From the NCBI GenBank assembly GCA_017431755.1, contig JAFRKM010000078.1:1-7313 (forward strand): a DNA stretch of 7,313 nt. The letters are read 5' to 3'. Origin of the DNA: Clostridia bacterium. Its GTDB lineage: Bacteria > Bacillota > Clostridia > Oscillospirales > Acutalibacteraceae. Each line of letters opens with the position of its first letter. The first letter of the stretch is position 1. This document shows positions 1 to 5,318 of this stretch, in pieces. The notes beneath the pieces are model-generated. The model saw nothing but the letters and a program-made list of their open reading frames with translations. It had not been told where the DNA came from and did no database searches. A program made the translations under genes and the position numbers.

Positions 1-25
1 CATCTATTTATAAACTTATGAGAAA

Positions 26-53
26 AAATTGTAATTTATTACTTGTACAATTT
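26..53. repeat. 8-bp inverted repeat upstream of the tRNA promoter
   Basis: AAATTGTA (26-33) is mirrored by TACAATTT (46-53) around a 12-nt loop, ending 12 bp before the -35 box of the tRNA promoter. It could be a weak operator, the remnant of a terminator from an upstream gene, or chance in AT-rich DNA. The rest of 1-65 shows no gene. Confidence 0.25.
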
Positions 54-65
54 CACATTCTTGTA

Positions 66-94
66 TTGACACATAGGTATGATTCTGGTAAAAT
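66..94 (+). promoter_or_regulatory. Promoter of the tRNA-Gln/tRNA-Pro operon
   Basis: A consensus -35 box TTGACA (66-71) is followed after exactly 17 bp by a -10 box TAAAAT (89-94). Transcription would start near 101, only a few bases before the tRNA-Gln 5' end at 108. This is a strong housekeeping-sigma promoter, as expected for stable RNA. Confidence 0.85.
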
Positions 95-107
95 TAATTA
101 GTATCAG

Positions 108-181
108 TGCGGAATGGTGTAACGGTAGCACAGCAGACTCTGACTCTGTTTGTGAGGGTTCGAATCCTTCTTCCGCAGCCA
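108..181 (+). tRNA. tRNA-Gln, anticodon CTG
   Basis: The acceptor stem is TGCGGAA (108-114) with TTCCGCA (171-177), followed by discriminator G178 and an encoded CCA (179-181). The anticodon arm is GCAGA-CTCTGAC-TCTGT, placing anticodon CTG at 140-142, which reads the Gln codon CAG. The T arm has GGTTCGAATCC. The first pair is U1-A72 and the D-loop (AACGGTA) is short with no extra base at 20a. Both features are known determinants that let GatCAB accept tRNA-Gln, which fits the gatCAB genes further right. The identity is firm; use of the indirect route is inference. Confidence 0.96.
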
Positions 182-191
182 AAGTTAATAT

Positions 192-268
192 CGAGGTGTA
201 GCTCAGCTTGGTAGAGTGCTACGTTCGGGACGTAGATGCCGCAGGTTCAAATCCTGTCACCTCGACCA
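192..268 (+). tRNA. tRNA-Pro, anticodon CGG
   Basis: The acceptor stem is CGAGGTG (192-198) with CACCTCG (258-264), then discriminator A265 and encoded CCA (266-268). The anticodon arm CTACG-TTCGGGA-CGTAG gives anticodon CGG at 226-228, reading codon CCG. The C1-G72 first pair and A73 are typical of bacterial tRNA-Pro. It lies 10 nt after tRNA-Gln and shares its promoter and terminator. Confidence 0.96.
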
Positions 269-276
269 AAAAAGTT

Positions 277-312
277 AGTCTCAACGCAAGTTTTGCGTCT
301 GAGACTATTTTT
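277..312 (+). terminator. Rho-independent terminator of the tRNA operon
   Basis: AGTCTCA-ACGCAA (277-289) pairs with TTGCGT-C-TGAGACT (up to 306), with one bulged C and a GTT loop, followed by ATTTTT. The hairpin begins 8 nt after the tRNA-Pro CCA, so it closes the two-tRNA transcript. Confidence 0.9.
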
Positions 313-339
313 ATGTCAATTTTTATTTTTAATATTGAT

Positions 340-353
340 AAATTCGCGAATTT
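340..353. promoter_or_regulatory. Perfect 14-bp palindrome, candidate operator
   Basis: AAATTCGCGAATTT is its own reverse complement. Its CGCG core stands out in very AT-rich DNA, and it ends 31 bp before the -35 box of the double-glycine protein gene. Position and symmetry fit a binding site for a dimeric regulator (inference). It has no loop and no following U-run, so it is not a terminator. The remainder of 313-384 is plain AT-rich sequence. Confidence 0.35.
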
Positions 354-384
354 GTTATTTTTTAGTTAAATTTTATGTTTTTAC

Positions 385-415
385 TTGACAATATATATAT
401 ATACATATATATAAT
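385..415 (+). promoter_or_regulatory. Promoter of the double-glycine protein gene, with AT-repeat spacer
   Basis: The -35 box is a perfect TTGACA (385-390). A perfect TATAAT lies at 410-415, giving a 19-bp spacer; the overlapping TATATA at 408-413 would give 17 bp. The spacer is almost entirely alternating AT, interrupted only by C404. Transcription should start near 421-423. Spacer length is critical for promoter strength, so gain or loss of one AT unit would be expected to change expression. Confidence 0.75.
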
Positions 416-420
416 GGCGG

Positions 421-440
421 TGAATAATGAAAATTATTCA
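421..440 (+). promoter_or_regulatory. 5'-terminal mRNA hairpin with GAAA tetraloop
   Basis: TGAATAAT (421-428) pairs perfectly with ATTATTCA (433-440) around a GAAA loop, which is a stable GNRA tetraloop. The predicted transcription start is at or within a few bases of its 5' edge, so the mRNA would begin with this hairpin. Such 5' structures are known to protect mRNA from decay. It also buries the ATG at 427, which argues against that ATG as the start. The Shine-Dalgarno site at 455-460 stays free. Confidence 0.5.
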
Positions 441-468
441 ATATTTTATTTTAGAAAGGGTGTTTTTT

Positions 469-855
469 ATGAATTCTAATGAATCTAAAATGGGAAAAAT
501 TAAAGAATTAAGTAAGGAGGACCTGGATAATATTGCAGGAGGCCTTATAGTTGATTGCCGGTCTATGGCTAATGATGTAGGCCCAAATTGCACGATTGAC
601 GGAATTAAAAAGTATGTAATTGTTGACGAAAAAGATGGTAAAGTAATAGGCACTGCCGATACTTTTTTTGGTTCTGTACATGTAAATCAAGGTTATAATA
701 GTTTTTCTTTAGATTTAGATAACGTTATGTCTAATAGTGCTATGGGAAAAGAATTTCTTAGTAAGTTTCCTGTGGCTAGCGGTGGCAGTAAATTTAGCGA
801 GAAGTTTACTGTAGTAGGCGATGATATTTTTTATAAACCATTGATGAAAAAATGA
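469..855 (+). CDS. Small secreted protein with double-glycine leader (bacteriocin-like precursor)
   Basis: The product is 128 aa. Residues 1-25 form a canonical double-glycine leader ending LSKEDLDNIAGG, with L-12, S-11, L-7, I-4 and G-2/G-1 relative to the cut site. Such leaders are cleaved by the C39 peptidase domain of PCAT-type ABC exporters during secretion. The predicted core is 103 aa, longer than usual bacteriocins, with only two Cys (C30, C41; ten residues between them), one possible disulfide. It is rich in G, S, N and D and has no obvious membrane segment. The start was chosen because AAAGGG (455-460) sits 8 nt before ATG 469. An in-frame ATG at 427 would add 14 aa but lies inside the 5' hairpin with no ribosome site. 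No exporter, modification enzyme or immunity gene is in the window. The core is not recognised: bacteriocin, signalling or other secreted protein are all open. Confidence 0.75.
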   Translation: MNSNESKMGKIKELSKEDLDNIAGGLIVDCRSMANDVGPNCTIDGIKKYVIVDEKDGKVIGTADTFFGSVHVNQGYNSFSLDLDNVMSNSAMGKEFLSKFPVASGGSKFSEKFTVVGDDIFYKPLMKK

Positions 856-882
856 TATTTAGTTATTTTAGATTTACTTTTG

Positions 883-920
883 AAAACCGCATCTAGGTTA
901 AAATCCTAGACGCGGTTTTT
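883..920. terminator. Bidirectional terminator between convergent genes
   Basis: AAAACCGC-A-TCTAGG (from 883) pairs with CCTAGA-C-GCGGTTTT (to 919), with one A/C mismatch and a loop TTAAAAT. A U-run follows on both strands: GGTTTTT on plus, GGTTTTC on minus. It serves the double-glycine gene (stop at 853-855) and the minus-strand gene whose stop codon (922-924) directly abuts it. Confidence 0.88.
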
Positions 921-921
921 A

Positions 922-1767
922 TTAATAGTATAAAGTAGAAACATTGTAGCTGTTTGTATGATTTTGCAGTTTGTATTCTGAAATAAAAAATCCTGCAATT
1001 TCTTTGTGGTTTACTTTTGCATATACTAAAGACTCATTTATAATGGTTTTAAATTCCTTTTTTAAACAGTAGGCATCTATTGCTTTTTTGATATGGTGAG
1101 TATTTTCTTTTTTTATTTCGTTACCAAAATTTATTTCTTTTAATGGGTCAATTCTTTTATTTAAACCTTCTCTCATATTTTTGCAAAATTTATTAATATT
1201 ATTGGTTTTAGCAGGTAAAAATATAGTTCGAACTTTGCTTGATTCAGTTTCATAGTAATCTTCAATTAATATATCTTGAAATGGGCTATCGTTTGTTTTG
1301 TGTGTTACAGGATTTGTAGAATATGCATTTGATAAAAAGCTGGTTATGTATTCTAAATTTTTATGATGCTGTTCACTTAAATGTTCCTGCTGCAGATCAA
1401 TAAAGATTTTATTGAAACTTTTTGTGTTTTCATCGTTTTCATTGAATGACCATTTTTTCTGACGATTATTTTGAGCATCATTAGTATTTTTGGTAGTGGG
1501 TTTTTTTGGTGTTTTTTCCTGAATAGAGTTTGATTTGATGGTTTCTATATCATTTTTAATGGAATTAATTTCAGATTTGATTGTGCTTACGTCAGATTCA
1601 ATATTTTGATGTGTATTTTCATTTTTTTGTAATGAGGTTTGATTGGTAGGGATATTTGGTTTTTTAGCAAGTACGCGCTTGGTTATAAAAAATGTTGCTG
1701 TTGATGCGGCAGCAGCAACGGCGACAGTGACAATGGCTGCCGAAATCAAAGAAAATTTATCGTTCAA
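922..1767 (-). CDS. Unknown membrane-anchored coiled-coil protein
   Basis: The 281-aa product is not recognised. Residues 7-29 are one hydrophobic, Ala/Val-rich membrane segment. It is followed at once by a basic patch (KRVLAKK), which by the positive-inside rule suggests the rest of the protein stays in the cytosol. Residues 56-77 form a strict heptad coiled coil: I56, V60, I63, I67, I70, I74 and I77 fall at 4-3 spacing. Residues 80-118 are polar, low in complexity and probably disordered. Residues 118-281 look like a folded, mixed helix/strand domain with only two Cys (C195, C234) and no catalytic motif I can identify. The start is TTG at 1765-1767, supported by AAAGGAGG 9 nt upstream; no in-frame ATG is closer. 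It has its own promoter and faces the double-glycine gene across a shared terminator. The ORF is real; the function is unknown. Confidence 0.8.
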   Translation of the reverse strand: MNDKFSLISAAIVTVAVAAAASTATFFITKRVLAKKPNIPTNQTSLQKNENTHQNIESDVSTIKSEINSIKNDIETIKSNSIQEKTPKKPTTKNTNDAQNNRQKKWSFNENDENTKSFNKIFIDLQQEHLSEQHHKNLEYITSFLSNAYSTNPVTHKTNDSPFQDILIEDYYETESSKVRTIFLPAKTNNINKFCKNMREGLNKRIDPLKEINFGNEIKKENTHHIKKAIDAYCLKKEFKTIINESLVYAKVNHKEIAGFFISEYKLQNHTNSYNVSTLYY

Positions 1768-1776
1768 TGTTATTTG

Positions 1777-1784
1777 CCTCCTTT
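1777..1784 (-). promoter_or_regulatory. Strong ribosome binding site that decides a TTG start
   Basis: On the minus strand AAAGGAGG matches the 16S anti-Shine-Dalgarno sequence and lies 9 nt before TTG (1765-1767). It is the main reason for accepting TTG as the initiator of the coiled-coil protein. Confidence 0.8.
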
Positions 1785-1816
1785 AAAAGAATTATGATAG
1801 TGGCTCTTTTAGTATA

Positions 1817-1845
1817 ATTATAAAGTTAAAAAATATTGTTTTCAA
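1817..1845 (-). promoter_or_regulatory. Promoter of the coiled-coil protein gene
   Basis: Reading the minus strand, TTGAAA (1845-1840) is followed after exactly 17 bp by a perfect TATAAT (1822-1817). Transcription would start near 1810, giving a leader of about 45 nt. The -35 box lies in the U-tract of the upstream gene's terminator (1842-1879), so one gene ends where the next one's promoter begins. Confidence 0.8.
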
Positions 1846-1879
1846 TAAAAGAAGCAAACTTTATAAAGTTTGCTTCTTT
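1842..1879 (-). terminator. Rho-independent terminator of the M23 peptidase gene
   Basis: Positions 1848-1879 are a perfect 32-nt palindrome (15-bp stem, AAAGAAGCAAACTTT arm, 2-nt centre). On the minus strand it is followed by TTTTATTG. It starts 11 nt after the stop codon of the M23 gene (1891-1893). Confidence 0.88.
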
Positions 1880-1890
1880 GAGTTTAATTT

Positions 1891-3228
1891 TTAAACGTAT
1901 TTTTGTGGGTCTTGTGGTGAACCTTTTACTCTTACTTCAAAATGTAAGTGGTTTCCGCTGGAATCTCCTGTTGTTCCCATTTTTGCTATTGTATCACCTT
2001 GTTTAACTTTATCGCCTTGGCTTACGCAGATGCTTTGGCAATGAGCGTATAATGTTTTTTTGCCATTCCCGTGATTTATAATTAGATGATTTCCGTATCC
2101 TTTCCCACTGTAAAAAACTTGTTCAACTTTTCCGTTACCTGCAGCAACTATATCTTTTCCTGCAATTCCGCGAACGGAAATGTCTATTCCGTTGTGCATG
2201 CTTCTTCCTCGCATACCGAAAGGACTCGTTACTTTTTTGGTAAATGGCACTGGCCAGATTAAATTTTCGCTGTTTTCAATTTCTTTTCCGCCTACTATTA
2301 TTTTTTTATTTGTTGGATTTTCAAGCACAGTAATTTCTGTTTGTTTTGTTTCTTCTTGGCCGTTATCCAGTAGTATGGTTTCATAAGTTACTTTATTTTT
2401 GCCATTTTTTCCTTCTTGGATTGTTTCTTTGTAGGTTTCTTCTTTTGCGGGGTCCACAGTGGATTCTGTTGAAAACTCTGTTTCTTCCTCTTTTGTGTTT
2501 ATTTTAAATATTTTTACGTTTAGCAGATCTTTTTCTTCTTTTATTTTGTCTCCAACACAAATGTTTCCGTCTGTAGCGTTAGATGCTTTTAATATTTCCT
2601 CTTTAGTCATGTTTAATTTTTGTGTAAGATTTTCTACGGTGTCTTCTTCAGTTACTGTATATTCATGGTGAGAATCCGTTTTGCTGTTTATTATTTTTTC
2701 AATTTCATTAATTTTTTTAACTTGATTTGGCTCAAAAATTCCGTGTTTAATTTCTATGTTTTCTTCGAACTTTACTTCCCAGCCTGGATGGTTAGCTTTT
2801 TCTTTATCTAATTTTTTATTTAAAGTTTCTTTGATTTTTTGTTTATCGTTTCCTACGGCGACTATTTTTTGATCTATATATAGGCCATAGCCTTTAGAAA
2901 ATTCATCAGATGATTTTTCAATTATTTTTTTCTTTACATCTTTGGGTGATTCGCAACACTTTGTTTTGTTTGTGGCTGTTAATTTTAAATTTGGTGAATT
3001 GTTTTCTACTACGTTTTTAAATTTAGGATCTAACTGATTAGTTAACATTTCGGAAGCTTTTCTGTAAATTCCTTCGTTGGGAACTGTTGCAATTTCTTTT
3101 CCGTCATATTCTAAAGCTAATCCATAATTTTGATTGTTCCAGTAAAAAACTGTTAACCCAAAGAATGCAATTGAAGTTAAGGGTAATAAACCTTTTTTAA
3201 TTAAATTTAAATGCTTTATTTTACTCAT
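1891..3228 (-). CDS. Membrane-anchored M23 family peptidase with LysM and G5 domains
   Basis: The 445-aa product is a predicted cell-surface peptidoglycan endopeptidase. Residues 1-12 are basic and 13-30 hydrophobic, an N-in signal anchor placing the rest outside. Residues 35-175 hold two copies of a segment common in clostridial M23 proteins (around YGLALEYDGKEIATV and GYGLYIDQKIVAV). LysM, for glycan binding, spans about 188-230; G5 spans about 236-313, with QEGKNGKNKVTY near its centre. The M23 domain (about 321-445) has HxxxD (H345, D349) and HLH (H427, H429). By family knowledge H345, D349 and H429 bind zinc, and H396 (in YAH) and H427 are catalytic. All are present, so it should be active. 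Probable roles are wall remodelling in growth, division or sporulation. ATG 3228 has no adjacent Shine-Dalgarno site, and an in-frame stop lies just upstream, so no earlier start exists. It has its own promoter and terminator. Confidence 0.93.
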   Translation of the reverse strand: MSKIKHLNLIKKGLLPLTSIAFFGLTVFYWNNQNYGLALEYDGKEIATVPNEGIYRKASEMLTNQLDPKFKNVVENNSPNLKLTATNKTKCCESPKDVKKKIIEKSSDEFSKGYGLYIDQKIVAVGNDKQKIKETLNKKLDKEKANHPGWEVKFEENIEIKHGIFEPNQVKKINEIEKIINSKTDSHHEYTVTEEDTVENLTQKLNMTKEEILKASNATDGNICVGDKIKEEKDLLNVKIFKINTKEEETEFSTESTVDPAKEETYKETIQEGKNGKNKVTYETILLDNGQEETKQTEITVLENPTNKKIIVGGKEIENSENLIWPVPFTKKVTSPFGMRGRSMHNGIDISVRGIAGKDIVAAGNGKVEQVFYSGKGYGNHLIINHGNGKKTLYAHCQSICVSQGDKVKQGDTIAKMGTTGDSSGNHLHFEVRVKGSPQDPQKYV

Positions 3229-3236
3229 TTTGTTTT

Positions 3237-3270
3237 GTTTTCAAATTTACTTTTGAAAACTTTTCCCCCT
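3237..3270 (-). promoter_or_regulatory. Leader hairpin and displaced AGGGGG in front of the M23 gene
   Basis: On the minus strand AGGGGG (3270-3265) lies 36 nt before the ATG, too far for normal use. A perfect 9-bp hairpin lies between them: GTTTTCAAA (3260-3252), loop AGTAAA, TTTGAAAAC (3245-3237). If it folds, only 12 nt remain between AGGGGG and the start codon. The structure is seen in the sequence; its role in translation is inference. Confidence 0.35.
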
Positions 3271-3326
3271 AGCTTTTTGAATAATTTAAGATGTAAATTA
3301 TTACAAAATTATTTTTTAAAAATTGC

Positions 3327-3339
3327 GGCTTTAGAAGCC
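3327..3339. repeat. Short GC-rich hairpin in the M23 leader
   Basis: GGCTT and AAGCC form a 5-bp stem with a 3-nt loop. It lies just downstream of the predicted M23 transcription start (near 3344, minus), so it would sit at the mRNA 5' end. There is no proper U-run directly after it on minus. It could stabilise the mRNA or mean nothing. Confidence 0.3.
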
Positions 3340-3350
3340 TTTCTTAATTA

Positions 3351-3378
3351 ATTATAACAAATTATTACAATAAAGCAA
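3351..3378 (-). promoter_or_regulatory. Promoter of the M23 peptidase gene
   Basis: On the minus strand TATAAT (3356-3351) is preceded by TGT, forming an extended -10 (TGTTATAAT). TTGCTT (3378-3373) lies 16 bp upstream as a weak -35. An alternative pair, TTGACT (3392-3387) with TGTAAT after 17 bp, overlaps it. Either gives a leader of more than 100 nt. Apart from the promoters and hairpins listed here, 3229-3530 shows no gene. Confidence 0.6.
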
Positions 3379-3443
3379 CATTTTGGAGTCAAGTTTGTAG
3401 GAATTACTATTATTTATAAACACTCTTTAACTTTTATATAAAA

Positions 3444-3483
3444 ATTGCACTAATAAATATAGTTGTTGAAGATAGCGTGCAAT
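3444..3483. repeat. Inverted repeat spanning the aspS -35 region
   Basis: ATTGCAC (3444-3450) is mirrored by GTGCAAT (3477-3483), 26 nt apart. The arms flank the aspS -35 box at 3466-3471, and the right arm lies in the promoter spacer. This could be an operator pair or chance; two 7-bp arms alone are weak evidence. Confidence 0.3.
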
Positions 3484-3494
3484 GATGATATAAT
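3466..3494 (+). promoter_or_regulatory. Promoter of the aspS-gatCAB operon
   Basis: TTGAAG (3466-3471), a 17-bp spacer, then a perfect TATAAT (3489-3494). Transcription should start near 3501, leaving a leader of roughly 50 nt. That is far too short for a T-box riboswitch, so no tRNA-sensing leader controls this synthetase operon from here. Confidence 0.8.
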
Positions 3495-3551
3495 AAATGT
3501 TGATTATTTAAGAAGTTTTTTATTATATAAATGAAAGGAATTTATAGAGTT

Positions 3552-5303
3552 ATGAATTTTGAAAACGAATACAGGAACGAATATTGCGGAAAAGTTACAG
3601 AAAAATTCGTGGGAAGAAAAGTCACCATATCAGGGTGGGTAGAAAACATTCGTGACCATGGCGGAATAACTTTTTTGGATGTTAGGGACCACTATGGTAA
3701 TGTCCAGGTTGTTATAAATGAAGATGATATGCTTAAAAATATTTCTAAAGAGTCAGTAATCACGGCCAGTGGAGAGGTTCTAAGAAGGACAGAAGAAAAT
3801 ATAAACACCAAACTAAAAACTGGAATGATAGAAATCAAATGCGAAAAAATTAAAATTTTAAGTAAACCAAAGGATCTTTTGCCATTTGAAATAACCAGTT
3901 CAACCGATACTAAAGAGGAACTTAGACTAAAATATAGATTTTTAGACCTCAGAAATAAGGAAGTTCATAATAAAATTGTACTGCGTTCGGAAATTATGCA
4001 TTTCTTGAGATGCAAAATGCATGATTTGGGATTTACCGAGATTCAAACTCCAATACTTTCGGCATCATCACCGGAGGGCGCAAGAGATTATCTTATACCC
4101 AGCAGAAAGCATCAAGGAAAGTTCTATGCTCTTCCTCAAGCGCCGCAAATTTTCAAACAGCTTTTAATGGTTTCCGGATTTGATAAATATTTTCAAATAG
4201 CTCCATGCTTTAGGGATGAAGATTCTCGGGCTGATAGGTCTCCTGGAGAATTTTATCAACTCGATTATGAAATGTCTTTTGCAACGCAAGAAGAAGTTTT
4301 TAAAGTAACTGAAGATATTATTTATGAAGCATTTACAAAATTTTCCGGTAAAGAAGTTTCAAGCAAGCCGTTTAAGCGCATCCCTTACGCGGAAGCTATG
4401 CTTACTTATGGCTCAGATAAACCTGACCTTAGAAATCCGCTTAAAATTATAGATGTTAGTGATATTTTTGCGGGTTCAGGCTTTGCAGCTTTTGACGGAA
4501 AAACAGTTCACGCAATAACAGTTCAAAAATGCGCAAGTCAACCAAGAAAATTCTTTGATAAAATGAATGATTTTGCACTTGAAATCGGCATGAAAGGCCT
4601 TGGATATATTAAAGTAACGGAAAATGGTGAATACAATGGCCCGATTAATAAATTCATTCCTGATGATAAAAGAGAAGAACTGGTAGAAAGAGCAAATTTA
4701 AAACCGGAAAGTGTAATCTTCTTCATTGCGGACAGCAAAAAAGCAGCTCCAAAATTTGCGGGTCAGATTCGTACGGAACTCGGTAAAAGACTTGATCTTA
4801 TTGATAAAAGTAAGTTTGAGTTTTGCTTTGTTGTGGATTTCCCGATGTATGAAGAAGACGAAGAAACAGGAAATATAATATTTACGCATAACCCGTTTTC
4901 AATGCCACAGGGTGGCCTTAAAGCGTTAAACGAAGAAAACCCGCTTGATATTTTGGCATATCAATATGATTTAGTGTGCAATGGAATAGAGCTTTCTTCC
5001 GGAGCGGTTAGAAATCATGACCCTGAAATAATGGTAAAGGCCTTTGAAATTGCAGGGTACAGCGAAGAAACATTAAAAGAAAAATTTGGTGCTCTTTATA
5101 ATGCGTTTAAGTTTGGGGCTCCGCCTCACGCAGGTATGGCCCCCGGATTAGACCGTATGATAATGCTTTTAACAGACGAAGAAAATATAAGAGAAATTAT
5201 AGCTTTCCCAATGAATAGCAATGCTCAAGATGTGATGCTTGGAAGCCCGAATGAAGTCACAGAGCAGCAATTGCGCGAGGTTCATATTAAAATAAGAAAC
5301 TAA
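3552..5303 (+). CDS. aspS: Aspartate--tRNA ligase, probably non-discriminating
   Basis: The 583-aa product is a class II synthetase charging Asp onto tRNA-Asp and probably also tRNA-Asn. The N-terminal anticodon-binding OB fold (about 10-105) contains RDHGG with H36. His at this site is characteristic of non-discriminating bacterial AspRS, where discriminating enzymes have Leu. Motif 2 begins FRDED (220-224) and continues RADRSPGEFYQLDYEMSF; motif 3 is GLDR (532-535). A GAD-type insertion domain lies around 280-410. Length fits the bacterial type. RSPGEFYQLD, with an extra Gly compared with the RQPEFTQ form, and NAFKFGAPPH resemble the branch common in alphaproteobacteria. ATG 3552 is preferred because AAAGGA (3534-3539) lies 12 nt upstream and the protein then begins close to the conserved YRNEYCG. 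In-frame ATG 3531 (590 aa) lacks a ribosome site but is not excluded. gatC follows after 15 nt. Confidence 0.96.
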   Translation: MNFENEYRNEYCGKVTEKFVGRKVTISGWVENIRDHGGITFLDVRDHYGNVQVVINEDDMLKNISKESVITASGEVLRRTEENINTKLKTGMIEIKCEKIKILSKPKDLLPFEITSSTDTKEELRLKYRFLDLRNKEVHNKIVLRSEIMHFLRCKMHDLGFTEIQTPILSASSPEGARDYLIPSRKHQGKFYALPQAPQIFKQLLMVSGFDKYFQIAPCFRDEDSRADRSPGEFYQLDYEMSFATQEEVFKVTEDIIYEAFTKFSGKEVSSKPFKRIPYAEAMLTYGSDKPDLRNPLKIIDVSDIFAGSGFAAFDGKTVHAITVQKCASQPRKFFDKMNDFALEIGMKGLGYIKVTENGEYNGPINKFIPDDKREELVERANLKPESVIFFIADSKKAAPKFAGQIRTELGKRLDLIDKSKFEFCFVVDFPMYEEDEETGNIIFTHNPFSMPQGGLKALNEENPLDILAYQYDLVCNGIELSSGAVRNHDPEIMVKAFEIAGYSEETLKEKFGALYNAFKFGAPPHAGMAPGLDRMIMLLTDEENIREIIAFPMNSNAQDVMLGSPNEVTEQQLREVHIKIRN

Positions 5304-5318
5304 AGGAGTGTAAGTTTT

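Noticed and set aside
427..468. ATG 427 as start of the double-glycine protein (142 aa)
   Set aside because: It lies about 5 nt from the predicted transcription start, inside a perfect hairpin and with no ribosome site, whereas ATG 469 has AAAGGG 8 nt upstream and yields a leader of normal length.
438..690. Minus-strand open frames opposite the double-glycine gene
   Set aside because: No ribosome sites, biased composition, and fully overlapped by a better-supported plus-strand gene with leader motif and promoter.
818..855. Second double-glycine cut site near residues 105-106 of the secreted protein (ASGGSK)
   Set aside because: The GG pair (about 781-786) lacks the hydrophobic L/I pattern upstream that C39 peptidases recognise.
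2180..2811. Three plus-strand open frames within the M23 gene
   Set aside because: They are Ser/Phe-rich mirror translations of the Lys/Glu-rich M23 protein and have no start signals.
397..3228. A complete bacteriocin or immunity/export system made of the double-glycine gene and the two minus-strand genes
   Set aside because: The M23 protein has ordinary wall-remodelling domains, the coiled-coil protein has no immunity or transport motif, and all three genes have separate promoters; there is no exporter or modification enzyme.
3501..3551. T-box riboswitch upstream of aspS
   Set aside because: The predicted leader is only about 50 nt, with no specifier stem, T-box sequence or terminator/antiterminator pair.
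4538..4889. Minus-strand open frames within aspS
   Set aside because: Shadows of a highly conserved coding sequence on the plus strand.
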